Assembly: GCF_947491795.1 (NCBI RefSeq)
Contig: NZ_CANLKW010000001.1
Coordinates: 1,178,001-1,242,000, forward strand
Origin: an uncultured Roseobacter sp.
Lineage (GTDB): Bacteria; Pseudomonadota; Alphaproteobacteria; Rhodobacterales; Rhodobacteraceae
Direction of reading: 5' to 3'
Length of the DNA: 64,000 bases
Below are positions 1 through 8,164 of this stretch, in pieces (positions within the stretch are counted from its first letter, which is position 1; each line of letters begins with the position of its first letter). The notes under the pieces are model-generated. The model was not told where the DNA came from. It saw nothing but the letters and a program-made list of their open reading frames with translations, and did no database searches. Made by a program: the position numbers and the translations under genes.

Positions 1-85
1 CCGATGGACTGACACCGCATTATAAGTTAACCATTTCAGAAAGACGTTTTCGGGATACCCGTCTCCTCAGAAGGACACAAACACT

Positions 86-661
86 ATGACGAACAAAACA
101 GTTTCCGCACATAAGTCAAAAGACAACAAAGCGTTCCCGGAAAAACTGGGGCGGGAAACGCTTGCGAGTTCCGCGTCGATTGTGCTCTTCGGCCGTCTGG
201 TGGACGATCTTTCGGTTGTCAAAACGCACAATGACAAGCGCGAGGAAGACACGGATCAGAACCAGCCCGCACGTATTTATGGCGCTACATACGATGGCGT
301 GTTCGTCGAAATGATGACACCGGTTCTGTTCATGGTCGATGCTGAAAAAGCCTATGACCCGAAAACCGTTCCGGTTCCGGGACCCAGCACAAAGAACCAC
401 GCATTCTACAATGATCTGTCTGCCTGGGTCGTTCAGCGTACGGACAAAACCGTGCGTCTCGACGTAGACGAGGGCAAGTTTGAAGATCTGCTGCTCGAGC
501 TCGGCGGTGAGGATCTGGCGGGTATTTCCGGCGCGCGGGTCTCGGGTGCACGCGTATCAGGTGCCCGGGTTTCCGGCGCACGGGTCTCCGGCGCGCGCGT
601 CTCCGGCGCACGTGTGTCCGGTGCACGCATCAGCGGTGCACGCGGCGACGCATCCGACTGA
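86..661 (+). CDS. Small protein of unknown function with C-terminal SGAR[VI] pentapeptide repeats
   Basis: The protein has 191 residues. I do not recognise residues 1-145. They form a soluble-looking mixed domain with no signal peptide or membrane segment. Residues 148-187 are eight uninterrupted five-residue units of the form S-G-A-R-V/I. Read as A-R-V-S-G this fits the A-x-[L/V]-x-x pattern of pentapeptide-repeat proteins, whose units stack as a right-handed quadrilateral beta-helix, so eight units would give two coils. Unusually, the outward position is always Arg, where Asp or Asn is common. An AAGGAC ribosome binding site lies before the ATG. It ends 5 bases before the convergent cyclase gene. 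The function is unknown. Confidence 0.8.
   Translation: MTNKTVSAHKSKDNKAFPEKLGRETLASSASIVLFGRLVDDLSVVKTHNDKREEDTDQNQPARIYGATYDGVFVEMMTPVLFMVDAEKAYDPKTVPVPGPSTKNHAFYNDLSAWVVQRTDKTVRLDVDEGKFEDLLLELGGEDLAGISGARVSGARVSGARVSGARVSGARVSGARVSGARISGARGDASD
527..646 (+). repeat. 15-bp tandem repeat, 8 units, coding
   Basis: Eight in-frame 15-bp units encode the SGAR[VI] pentapeptides. Synonymous third positions differ between units while the protein repeat is nearly perfect, so selection has kept the peptide, or old duplications have drifted silently. Each unit is a whole number of codons, so copy-number change would alter length without shifting the frame. Confidence 0.9.
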
Positions 662-666
662 GGCGG

Positions 667-2460
667 TCAGAGACCGGCGCGCTTCATTCCATCGAGAAAA
701 TGCTGCACGTCGTCCTCGAATTTGTCCGGCTGAACGGCGGCCCATCTGTCCACTGAGAAATTCGGATGGGCCTCGCGCACAAGCCGCGCCTGCGCGCGCG
801 CTTCGTCCAGACGTCCCAGATGGCCATAACTGGCGGCAAGAATACGGCGGCCCTCTGTGGGGTTCTGCATCTTCTGAATGGCTTCAATCGCTTCTTCGTA
901 GCGCTTGAGATTGAAAAAAGCGCCCCCCAGATGCCAGATATACTGGTCTGGATAAAACGGGTTAAGACGCATCGCTTTGTGCAAAAGCTCAATAGCCTCT
1001 TCTGACCGACCTGTGTGTGCAAGCGCATCTGCCATGTCAGACATCAGGTCTGCATCATTCGGATTCAGTTTCAACGCCCTGTCGTAGGCGTTGATCGCAG
1101 GTTCATGCTCTTTCCGGTACAGATGCGCAAAGCCCAGCTCGCCAAATCCGCGCGCGTCAGATTCGTCCAGATCAATGGCCTCGCGCGCGAAATTCAGCGC
1201 GTCATCCAGTGCAATATCCGGCTTTTCCGCCCAGTCGTAGCGCCAGTCGAGGTTGAACGTCCGTGACTTGGCGGCATAGGCACGCGCATACCGGGCATCG
1301 CTGCCTATCGCGCTTTCATACAATGTACGGGCCTGGCGAACCTCCGGCTGGGTGTATTTAAGAACGTGCCGGTGACCTTTCAGCACAAACCCGTAAGCCA
1401 TCAGATTGGCCGGCGGCAACAGGCGCATGCGGTCACGTTCTGTTGCCTCGATACGGGCGGCGGTTGCCGACACAATGATCTGCGTGATCTCATCCTGCAG
1501 GTCGAAAATGTCTTCGACGTCACGGTTATACTGCTCGCCCCAGATTGTTCTGTCCTGCAGCGCATCCAGCAGCTGCAGTGTGATCCGGATACGCGATCCT
1601 GCCTTGCGCACTGACCCGTCCACCGCGTACCGCACACCTAGCTCCCGCGCGGCCTGGGCCGGCCCTTTGACACGGTCCGCATACATGTTGGCAGACCCGC
1701 GGGCGATCACGAAAAACTCCTGGAACCGCGAGAGGTTTGTCGTCACGTCCTCCGTCAGACCGTCGGCAAACCAGCGGTCATCCTGATCACTGCCCTGAAA
1801 CCCAAAGGGAAGGACAACTATCGACTGGCTGGCGATAGGGCGCTCTTTGAACTCTGCCGAGTTTTCCAGATTGCGACGCAACCCTGGTGTCATGGCTGCT
1901 GATGTCGGATTTTCGTGTACCTGAAACACATCGATGGTGCGTCCGATGTTCTTGAAATCCTGCCCGCCAAGATATTCGTAACCGAATTTCAGTTTGTTAC
2001 AGACGTGGTCGTACGCAGCACCGGAAATACACACCTGACCCGGCGCGGCAAAAGCCTCGATCCTGGCTGCAATATTGATGCTCTCGCCGGTGATCTCGTC
2101 ACCGCTCACCAGAACTTCGCCGAGATTGATCCCAAAGCGGAACCAGATCTGTTCCGTCTCTGGCAGGCCTTCGTTTTCTTCGGCCAGCGCTTTTTGCATT
2201 TCAACGGCAAAGGTTACTGCGGCCACAGCGCTTTCAAAAACCATGAAGGCGCTGTCGCCCGCAGAGCCTTTGAATTCACCGGAATATGCACTGATCTTCT
2301 CGCGGAATTTTTCCAGACGGCTGGCAACCGACAAGGTGGTTCCGACTTCGTCCTGGCTCATCATAGAACTGAAATTGGCCACGTCAGCAAACACGATCGC
2401 AACCAGCCTGCGACGCAGGTTGTCTTTGGATCCGGGTGTTACTTCAGTGCTATGCGCCAC
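667..2460 (-). CDS. Class III adenylate/guanylate cyclase with TolB-like and TPR regions
   Basis: This 597-residue cytoplasmic protein should make cAMP (or cGMP) from the nucleoside triphosphate. Residues 16-185 are a class III catalytic domain. Metal-binding Asp26 (FADVANF) and Asp69 (GDS) and the transition-state pair Asn129/Arg133 (INIAARIE) are all present, so it looks active. Residues 212-310 resemble the TolB N-terminal-like region often fused to these cyclases (PFGFQGSDQDDRWFADGL). The C-terminal part, about 380-590, is TPR repeats for protein contacts. The start is a GTG inside the 3' end of the upstream GNAT gene (11-base overlap), with a purine-rich GGAAAG before it, which suggests coupled translation. 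No sensor or membrane domain is visible. Confidence 0.85.
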   Translation of the reverse strand: MAHSTEVTPGSKDNLRRRLVAIVFADVANFSSMMSQDEVGTTLSVASRLEKFREKISAYSGEFKGSAGDSAFMVFESAVAAVTFAVEMQKALAEENEGLPETEQIWFRFGINLGEVLVSGDEITGESINIAARIEAFAAPGQVCISGAAYDHVCNKLKFGYEYLGGQDFKNIGRTIDVFQVHENPTSAAMTPGLRRNLENSAEFKERPIASQSIVVLPFGFQGSDQDDRWFADGLTEDVTTNLSRFQEFFVIARGSANMYADRVKGPAQAARELGVRYAVDGSVRKAGSRIRITLQLLDALQDRTIWGEQYNRDVEDIFDLQDEITQIIVSATAARIEATERDRMRLLPPANLMAYGFVLKGHRHVLKYTQPEVRQARTLYESAIGSDARYARAYAAKSRTFNLDWRYDWAEKPDIALDDALNFAREAIDLDESDARGFGELGFAHLYRKEHEPAINAYDRALKLNPNDADLMSDMADALAHTGRSEEAIELLHKAMRLNPFYPDQYIWHLGGAFFNLKRYEEAIEAIQKMQNPTEGRRILAASYGHLGRLDEARAQARLVREAHPNFSVDRWAAVQPDKFEDDVQHFLDGMKRAGL

Positions 2461-3073
2461 GTTCCGCTTTCCAGCATGTAGGGGTAAACTTCAGGTGGCA
2501 GGTCGCTTTCACAGAGTCAATAACGCGTTCCCGTTCCGCCAGCCAATCGGAACCAAGAATGCCGGAGATGACAATATCTTTGCGTTCGCCGTTTGCAAAC
2601 CACGCTTCACGGAAACAGCCCTCGTCGCGAAACCCCAGTTTTCCGAGAGCCTTTGCAGACGCCACGTTGTCAGCGCGATAGAATGTTGTCAGCCGGTGCA
2701 GGCGCAGCCTGTTGAATGCCAGATCCAGCATCGACACTGACATCGCGGTAGCAAGGCCCCTGTTCCGGAAATGCCCGGCCACAAAAAAAGGCAGCACACC
2801 GTCGCCCTGGATATAGCTGATCTTTTCCAGACCGCAGATGCCAAGAGGTGTGCCGTCTGATGCTTCTGCTAAAAACCAGTAACCTGCCGGGGGCGAGGTC
2901 TGCTCCAGCGAGCGCCTCCAGCTCTCGCGCATGCCGTCCACGCTCACGGGGACAGGCAAGGCACGGTCAAAAAGCGCCGCGTCATCAAAATTCCAGAACC
3001 AGCCAGCGATGCGGGGGATATCGTCCAGCGCCATCGGGCGCCACGTAATCACTTCTGCGTTCTGTTCAGCCAT
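2450..3073 (-). CDS. GNAT-family N-acetyltransferase
   Basis: The 207-residue protein fits the RimJ/RimL-like GNAT fold (acetyl-CoA-dependent transfer to an amine). The RNRGLATAMSV segment around residue 105 is the acetyl-CoA pyrophosphate loop (R/Q-x-x-G-x-A). The segment ADNVASAKALGKLGF with a following EGCFREAW is typical of the C-terminal half of this family. The substrate is unknown. The gene is upstream of, and overlaps by 11 bases, the cyclase gene, so the two are probably co-transcribed. The 280 bases upstream to the TRAP operon hold no gene that I can see. Confidence 0.82.
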   Translation of the reverse strand: MAEQNAEVITWRPMALDDIPRIAGWFWNFDDAALFDRALPVPVSVDGMRESWRRSLEQTSPPAGYWFLAEASDGTPLGICGLEKISYIQGDGVLPFFVAGHFRNRGLATAMSVSMLDLAFNRLRLHRLTTFYRADNVASAKALGKLGFRDEGCFREAWFANGERKDIVISGILGSDWLAERERVIDSVKATCHLKFTPTCWKAERGA

Positions 3074-3353
3074 ATCAAACTTCCCACGAGCCAGGTTTCG
3101 GAAAACGCGGACGCTTTCTGCCCAAAACTCCGGCTGCCCGCACCCCTCAGACTATGGAGGTGTGATTAACAACAGTTTCCGGCACCGTACGTATCAATGG
3201 CCGAAATATCATCGTTTGTGAAGCTTGGACATCGCGCGGGTCGCATAACAGGTTGTCCTGAATACAGGATTTGTGGCGACGCCTCCTCTGCAAGGCCAGA
3301 ACTTGACGCAGATTCAGACCTGATCGGGTGTCCTCAACCGTGTCGGGATTGGG

Positions 3354-4637
3354 TTATTGCAGGGCCTGCGGCAGGAATAGCGCGATGGATGGAAACGCAA
3401 TCAGCGCCACAACCATCAGCAGCATTGCAATCACATAAGGTATCGATCCCAGCATAACCTCAGACAGTGTTCCGGACTTTCGCGCGCCCTGCACCACATA
3501 GAGGTTGAGGCCAACGGGCGGCGTAATCAGCGCCATTTCGATCAGCACGATCATCAGGATGCCGAACCAGATCGGATCAAATCCCTGCGCAACCACCAGC
3601 GGAACAATGATCGGGATCGTTACGACCATCAGCGAAAGCGTTTCGATGAAAAATCCCAGGACGATATAGAGCACCACGACCACCATAATGGTTCCCAGCG
3701 GTGTCAGGCCAAGGCCATTCATAAAGGCTGTGAGCTCCCGTCCGAGACCAGCGGAGGCCAGGGTGAAATTCAAAAACGACGCGCCAATAACAATCAGCAT
3801 GATCATGGAGGTGATCTTGACCGTGCCCAGGGCGCTTTGCCTGAGCATATCCAGCGATACGCCGCCAAAGAACAGGGCGATCAGCAACGCCCCCGCCACA
3901 CCGACAGACGCGGCCTCAGTAGGTGTCGCCCAGCCTTTGTAAATGGACCCGACAATCAGCCCGAAGAGCAGCAGGATCGGCACCAGATCAATCAGCGCAC
4001 GCAGCATCTGCGCCAGGGGAAAGGTACGACGGACGCCGCCAAGGCCCGGGCGCAGCAGGCACAAGAGCACAGTGATGACCATAAAGGCGAGCGCCAGACC
4101 AAGTCCCGGCAACAGACCCGCAAGGAAAAGCTGCGGAATAGAAGACTGCGTCAGGAAACCGTAAACAATCAGGTTGATAGACGGCGGGATCATGATACCC
4201 AGCGTGCCACCCGCGGCAATGGCTCCGGAAAAAAGCTTGGGGTCGTAGCCCAGTTTCTCTGCCTGTGGCATAGCCACCGTGGCAACGGTCGCAGCGGTAG
4301 CGACTGAAGAACCGGAGGTCGCAGAAAACATTGTTGCAGTGGCAATGTTTGCATGAACAAGGCCGCCCGGCAGCCAGCTGACCCAGCGATCAAGGGCGGC
4401 ATACGTGCGTGTCGCGACCCCGCTGCGGACCAGGATTTCACCCAGCAGCACAAAGAACGGGATCGCGATCAGGGTCGCGGAATTCGACGCCGACCAGACC
4501 ATATTCCCCAGACCCCGCGTCAGCGGGAACGAAGAGAAGAATGTATCAACCCCAAAACCCAGCAGGAACAGAACGATCCCAACTGGAATTGAAAGTGTCA
4601 GCAGGCCCAGCAGCCCGGCAGCAACAGATCCGATCAT
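3354..4637 (-). CDS. dctM: TRAP transporter large permease (DctM family)
   Basis: This 427-residue, highly hydrophobic protein of about 12 membrane segments is the ion-coupled permease of a tripartite ATP-independent periplasmic transporter. Family signatures include GTLGIMIPPSINLIVYG in the middle and IEMALITPPVGLNLYVVQG near the C-terminus. Its start overlaps the stop of the small-permease gene by four bases, so the two are translationally coupled. It is the last gene of the operon hydro-lyase, dctP, dctQ, dctM. Family membership is clear. The substrate is not shown by this subunit. Confidence 0.93.
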   Translation of the reverse strand: MIGSVAAGLLGLLTLSIPVGIVLFLLGFGVDTFFSSFPLTRGLGNMVWSASNSATLIAIPFFVLLGEILVRSGVATRTYAALDRWVSWLPGGLVHANIATATMFSATSGSSVATAATVATVAMPQAEKLGYDPKLFSGAIAAGGTLGIMIPPSINLIVYGFLTQSSIPQLFLAGLLPGLGLALAFMVITVLLCLLRPGLGGVRRTFPLAQMLRALIDLVPILLLFGLIVGSIYKGWATPTEAASVGVAGALLIALFFGGVSLDMLRQSALGTVKITSMIMLIVIGASFLNFTLASAGLGRELTAFMNGLGLTPLGTIMVVVVLYIVLGFFIETLSLMVVTIPIIVPLVVAQGFDPIWFGILMIVLIEMALITPPVGLNLYVVQGARKSGTLSEVMLGSIPYVIAMLLMVVALIAFPSIALFLPQALQ

Positions 4638-5182
4638 TGCAACATATCCTGTTCCGCGAATGCGCCAACGGACGCTTCGACCTCGTCATGCCGGCCTTTC
4701 AGTGTCAGTGACAAAGCGGCCAGCGTCATGATGCAGGAAACCACAGCAAACCAGACCCACCCGGCGAACCACGGTGTCTGCACCCAGGCAAGCGGTGTTT
4801 CCAAAGGGGTATTTGCCCGCGACCCGTTACTCAGGGATCGTTCCAGAACCGGCCAGGCTTTGATCGCGATCATCACGATAACGCCACTCATGACCGTCAT
4901 AGAGAATACATCAAACAGCGAGCGTACAGTGTCGCCTGCCCGGCTGCGCAGCAGATCAATCCGGACATGTCCGAGTTCCAGAAGCGTGAATGCCATGCCC
5001 CACGAGGTGGCAATGGCCATAACATAGCCACTGATCTCGTCGGTACCACCCAGAGAGCCCCCGAAACGACGCAGAATAATATCTAGCAGCACAACGCCGG
5101 CACAGGCAAAGAGCATCAGCCCGACCAGCATCGCGATGCCCCGGTTAATGCGGCGCAGCTGCGCAATGATATTCTGTTCCAT
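4634..5182 (-). CDS. dctQ: TRAP transporter small permease (DctQ family)
   Basis: The 182-residue protein has four predicted membrane segments (about 15-40, 50-70, 90-115 and 135-160), the size and topology of DctQ subunits. In this family DctQ forms the membrane complex with DctM and helps dock the binding protein. The motif ILRRFGGSLGGTDEISGYVMA is typical of the family's N-terminal half. It lies 24 bases downstream of dctP and overlaps dctM by four bases. Confidence 0.9.
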   Translation of the reverse strand: MEQNIIAQLRRINRGIAMLVGLMLFACAGVVLLDIILRRFGGSLGGTDEISGYVMAIATSWGMAFTLLELGHVRIDLLRSRAGDTVRSLFDVFSMTVMSGVIVMIAIKAWPVLERSLSNGSRANTPLETPLAWVQTPWFAGWVWFAVVSCIMTLAALSLTLKGRHDEVEASVGAFAEQDMLQ

Positions 5183-5206
5183 CTCAGGGGTTCCCGGTGT
5201 TCAGGG

Positions 5207-6238
5207 TTACTTGATTTCGACGCCGACGACCTTGCCGACAGAGGCATTCCACCGCTCGGCCCAGTCTCCGCCCGCGCGCTCGGCCCAGTCGGGCAGCACT
5301 TCGCTTGTCAGGATATCGCGTGCTCTGGTAAAGTCGGCATCCGATGCCTCGACCAGAACCATCGAGCGGCTTTCACCGGCCGGGCAGTCACCATTCCCCG
5401 TCAGGCAAGCGATATCATTGACCAGCGCGTCCTGCGCAGAGGCCCACGCCGGGTCCTCAAAGCCTGCTTTGGCCTCAGCAGTAATCAGAGTCTGTGTATC
5501 TGCATCCATCCCGTTCCACTTGTCCAGGTTCACAGCTGTCACAACGGAGTCCCAGCCACCCAGCGGGAGCGGCATCAGGTGTGTGGAAACCTCCCACCAT
5601 CCCGCACTGTAGCCCGAACCCGCACCTGTTACGGCGCAGTCAACGACGCCGTTCTGCAGCGCACCGGGAACCTCAGAGAAAGACACGTTGACGCCTTCCG
5701 CGCCCAGGGCCTCAAGCAGCTTTGCGGTCATGCGGCCGGATGCGCGCACCTTAAGGCCTTGCAGATCATCCAGACCGGCGATGTCGTGATTGCAGAAAAC
5801 GACCTGCGGCGGATAGGGCGCAATGGCCAGCACATGAGAGTTAAACCGGTCACGGTAAATGTCGGCCACCATCGGGCGGGCGGCATCGACCATGGCGCGC
5901 GCCTCGTCAGCGGTCAGCGCCAGCAACGGCACGTCCAGACCTTCCAGTTCCGGGGCATCGGCCACGGCGTAGTCTGCGACTGTCATCGCCACATCGTAGA
6001 CGCCCTGCCCCAGCAGCGGGTAGATGTCCCCAAGGCCAAGGCCCATCTGGTTGTGGGTTGTCAGCTCAACGGTCAGTTTGCCGTCCGAAGCCGCGGGCAG
6101 TTTTTCATTCCAGAACGGTGCTTCATATTCCTTGTGCAGCGGAAGGCTGGACCAGCTGCCGACAACCGAAAGGTTTTCTGCAATTGCCGGTGTAGCAAGA
6201 GCGGTAGTGGCCGCCAGAAGCGTGAGTGTCTTACGCAT
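5207..6238 (-). CDS. dctP: TRAP transporter periplasmic substrate-binding protein (DctP family)
   Basis: I place the start at 6238 (343 residues). A GAGGAGA ribosome binding site precedes it, and the protein then opens with a clean Sec signal peptide cleaved after ATPAIA. The in-frame extension upstream lacks both. The mature protein is a DctP-type solute receptor. The segment LQGLKVRASGR near residue 160 carries the conserved Arg that in the family salt-bridges the carboxylate of the ligand. Two Cys pairs (CNHD and CLTGNGDC) may form a disulfide. The ligand is therefore likely an organic acid, and the adjacent D-glutamate-cyclase-like gene is the best hint at which. Confidence 0.92.
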   Translation of the reverse strand: MRKTLTLLAATTALATPAIAENLSVVGSWSSLPLHKEYEAPFWNEKLPAASDGKLTVELTTHNQMGLGLGDIYPLLGQGVYDVAMTVADYAVADAPELEGLDVPLLALTADEARAMVDAARPMVADIYRDRFNSHVLAIAPYPPQVVFCNHDIAGLDDLQGLKVRASGRMTAKLLEALGAEGVNVSFSEVPGALQNGVVDCAVTGAGSGYSAGWWEVSTHLMPLPLGGWDSVVTAVNLDKWNGMDADTQTLITAEAKAGFEDPAWASAQDALVNDIACLTGNGDCPAGESRSMVLVEASDADFTRARDILTSEVLPDWAERAGGDWAERWNASVGKVVGVEIK

Positions 6239-6263
6239 GTGATGTCTCCTCGTTGGATTTTTT

Positions 6264-7082
6264 TCAGTTTTGGTGTGCGTTGAATGCGGGAATGTCTGCA
6301 TCTTCTGCCACGTCAGCCACCAGCATGTGGCCGGGTGCATGGGTAATGCAGAATGGTATTTTTGCTTTCATCAGAACGTTTTGCGGGGTGACGCCACAGG
6401 CCCAGTAGACCGGAACCTCGCCCTCTTCGACGTCAACCGGGTCGCCCCAGTCCGGCTGTTGAAGGTCTGCGATGCCAATGTCCTGCGGTGCGCCTTTCGC
6501 AATGGGCGCGCCGTGCGCCTGCGGGTAACGGCTGCTGATTTCCCAGGCCTGCCCGACACGCGACGCTGGGATGGGTCGCATCGTCACAACCATTTCACCG
6601 CCAAAGGGTCCGGCGCTGCTCAGCCCGATGTTGCTGCGATACATCGGCACCGTCTGATCAAGGTCTATGTGTTTTACGGCAATGCCATGGGCCATCAGCG
6701 CATTTTCAAAAGTAAACGAGCACCCGAGTGCAACAGTGACGAAATCAGACCGCCAGTGATCTGTGATGTCTGTCACCTCTTCGTCAAACACCCCGTCCCG
6801 GAAAAGCCGGTAACGCGGGACGTCGGTGCGGATATCAATGTCCTGTCCAAGTTCGGGCAGCGACGGGTCACCGGGGTTGCCGATTGCGACAATCGGGCAG
6901 GGTTTCGGGTTCAGTTCGCAAAACCGGATAAAGTCTGTCGCATACTCTTCCGGCAGGATAGCAAGGTTGCACTGCAACCTGCCTGCAGCAAGTCCGGCGG
7001 TATGGCGCGTATATCCACCCGCGCGGATCAGACGGCGCAGGTCCCGGACATCGAGGCCCGCAAGATCTTTGTGTTCCGGCAT
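6264..7082 (-). CDS. Putative hydro-lyase, DUF1445/UPF0317 family (D-glutamate-cyclase-like)
   Basis: The 272-residue product is assigned from family features such as ALGCSFTFENALMAHG, VTMRPIPA, and the C-terminal CGVTPQN with THAPGHMLVAD. The family is annotated 'putative hydro-lyase', and a homologous domain occurs in the mammalian D-glutamate cyclase that converts D-glutamate to 5-oxoproline. I start it at 7082 (MPEHKD), after an AGGGGG ribosome binding site. A longer in-frame start at 7151 lies in the promoter region. It is the first gene of an operon with dctP (25-base gap), dctQ and dctM, and is divergent from a LysR regulator, so its substrate is probably what the TRAP system imports. 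Confidence 0.85.
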   Translation of the reverse strand: MPEHKDLAGLDVRDLRRLIRAGGYTRHTAGLAAGRLQCNLAILPEEYATDFIRFCELNPKPCPIVAIGNPGDPSLPELGQDIDIRTDVPRYRLFRDGVFDEEVTDITDHWRSDFVTVALGCSFTFENALMAHGIAVKHIDLDQTVPMYRSNIGLSSAGPFGGEMVVTMRPIPASRVGQAWEISSRYPQAHGAPIAKGAPQDIGIADLQQPDWGDPVDVEEGEVPVYWACGVTPQNVLMKAKIPFCITHAPGHMLVADVAEDADIPAFNAHQN

Positions 7083-7210
7083 TTCAAACACCCCCTGATG
7101 GGGCCGAATGGGCCCCGTCGCTTCAGCGCAGTCTCGAGTGTAAGACCTCAACAGTCAAATTGATATTTTTTGGCGTTTATAATAGAAATTTTTTATGATA
7201 ACCACAGGCT
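7083..7210. promoter_or_regulatory. Divergent promoter/operator region between hydro-lyase-TRAP operon and lysR
   Basis: This 128-base gap separates two divergent starts. Positions 7157-7202 are markedly AT-rich against a GC-rich background and contain TTAT...ATAA half-sites (around 7177-7201) of the kind LysR-type regulators bind as loose T-N11-A palindromes. The exact operator and transcription starts cannot be fixed by eye. Confidence 0.5.
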
Positions 7211-8164
7211 ATGCAGATCCGAAACCTCGACACCTTTTATTGGATTGCAACGTTGCGCAGTTTTCGTGGTGCTGCAGAAAAACTCAACCTGACACAGCCA
7301 GCCATCTCCGCGCGAATTCAGATGCTGGAGCAGGATCTGGGAACGCCGGTATTTCTGCGCCAGACACGCAACGCCGAGCTGACACCCGCAGGGCGACAGT
7401 TGCTGCCGTTTGCAGAAAAATACATGCGTCTCGAACAGGATATTCTTGCAGCCTTCAGCGGACATGCGCGGATAGAACAGACCATAAGACTGGGCGCCTC
7501 TGAGACGATTGTTGCAAGCTGGTTGCCTGTTTTTCTCAGCCAGCTCAGCCAGTCACATCCCGGCCTCTCCTTTGATCTGATGGTGGATTCGACCGACAAT
7601 CTGCGCAATGCATTGGTTGCAAGGGAACTCGACCTTGCCTTTCTCATGGGGCCGGTCGCGGAAGTCAGCGTCACGAACACTGATCTTTGTGCCTTCGAGA
7701 TGATATTCGCCGCAGCGCCACAGGTCGCATCCCTGCACAAAAGCTGGAGCCTGCGGGACATTGGTGCTCAGACGGTTCTGACCTTCGCACAGAACACCAA
7801 GCCCAGCCGCCAGATCCGCGAGATGCTTGCGCCGCAAAGCCGCCGCGCACCGGCAATGACAACGTCTTCCTCTCTGGGGGCCCTGATCCGCCTGGCGGGA
7901 ACCGGTTTTGGGATCTGTGCCGTGCCACGTGCCGTGATCGAAAGCGAGCTGGCATCGGGCGGGCTGGTGGAACTTGACACAGAGGTCAGGTTGCCGCCCA
8001 TCGCTTTCACTGCCTCTTTCGTGTCGGGCAGTCCGATCAGCTCTCTGATGAATACGCTCGCTCAGGAGGCCACCAGGTTTCTGTCACGAAACCCTATCGG
8101 CGGGCACGTTGAACGGGCGCTAGGCCCGGTTCCTCTCAGCCCTGACGGCTCAGCCATTCCATGA
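7211..8164 (+). CDS. LysR-family transcriptional regulator
   Basis: The 317-residue protein has an N-terminal winged helix-turn-helix at residues 1-60 (SFRGAAEKLNLTQPAISARI, then LTPAG), the LysR DNA-binding signature. A periplasmic-binding-protein-like co-inducer domain follows (about 90-295). It is divergent from the hydro-lyase-TRAP operon, the classic arrangement for a LysR regulator and its target, so it probably activates that operon when the imported acid or a derivative is present. Its last 29 bases overlap the end of the convergent ptsP gene. Confidence 0.92.
   Translation: MQIRNLDTFYWIATLRSFRGAAEKLNLTQPAISARIQMLEQDLGTPVFLRQTRNAELTPAGRQLLPFAEKYMRLEQDILAAFSGHARIEQTIRLGASETIVASWLPVFLSQLSQSHPGLSFDLMVDSTDNLRNALVARELDLAFLMGPVAEVSVTNTDLCAFEMIFAAAPQVASLHKSWSLRDIGAQTVLTFAQNTKPSRQIREMLAPQSRRAPAMTTSSSLGALIRLAGTGFGICAVPRAVIESELASGGLVELDTEVRLPPIAFTASFVSGSPISSLMNTLAQEATRFLSRNPIGGHVERALGPVPLSPDGSAIP

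Noticed and set aside
433..630. Minus-strand frame full of R-A-P-E/D-T repeats
   Set aside because: It is the antisense reading of the SGAR repeat DNA; the plus-strand gene has a ribosome binding site, a sensible length and a non-repeat domain.
527..646. Tandem repeat considered as a CRISPR array
   Set aside because: Units are 15 bp with no spacers and are translated in frame.
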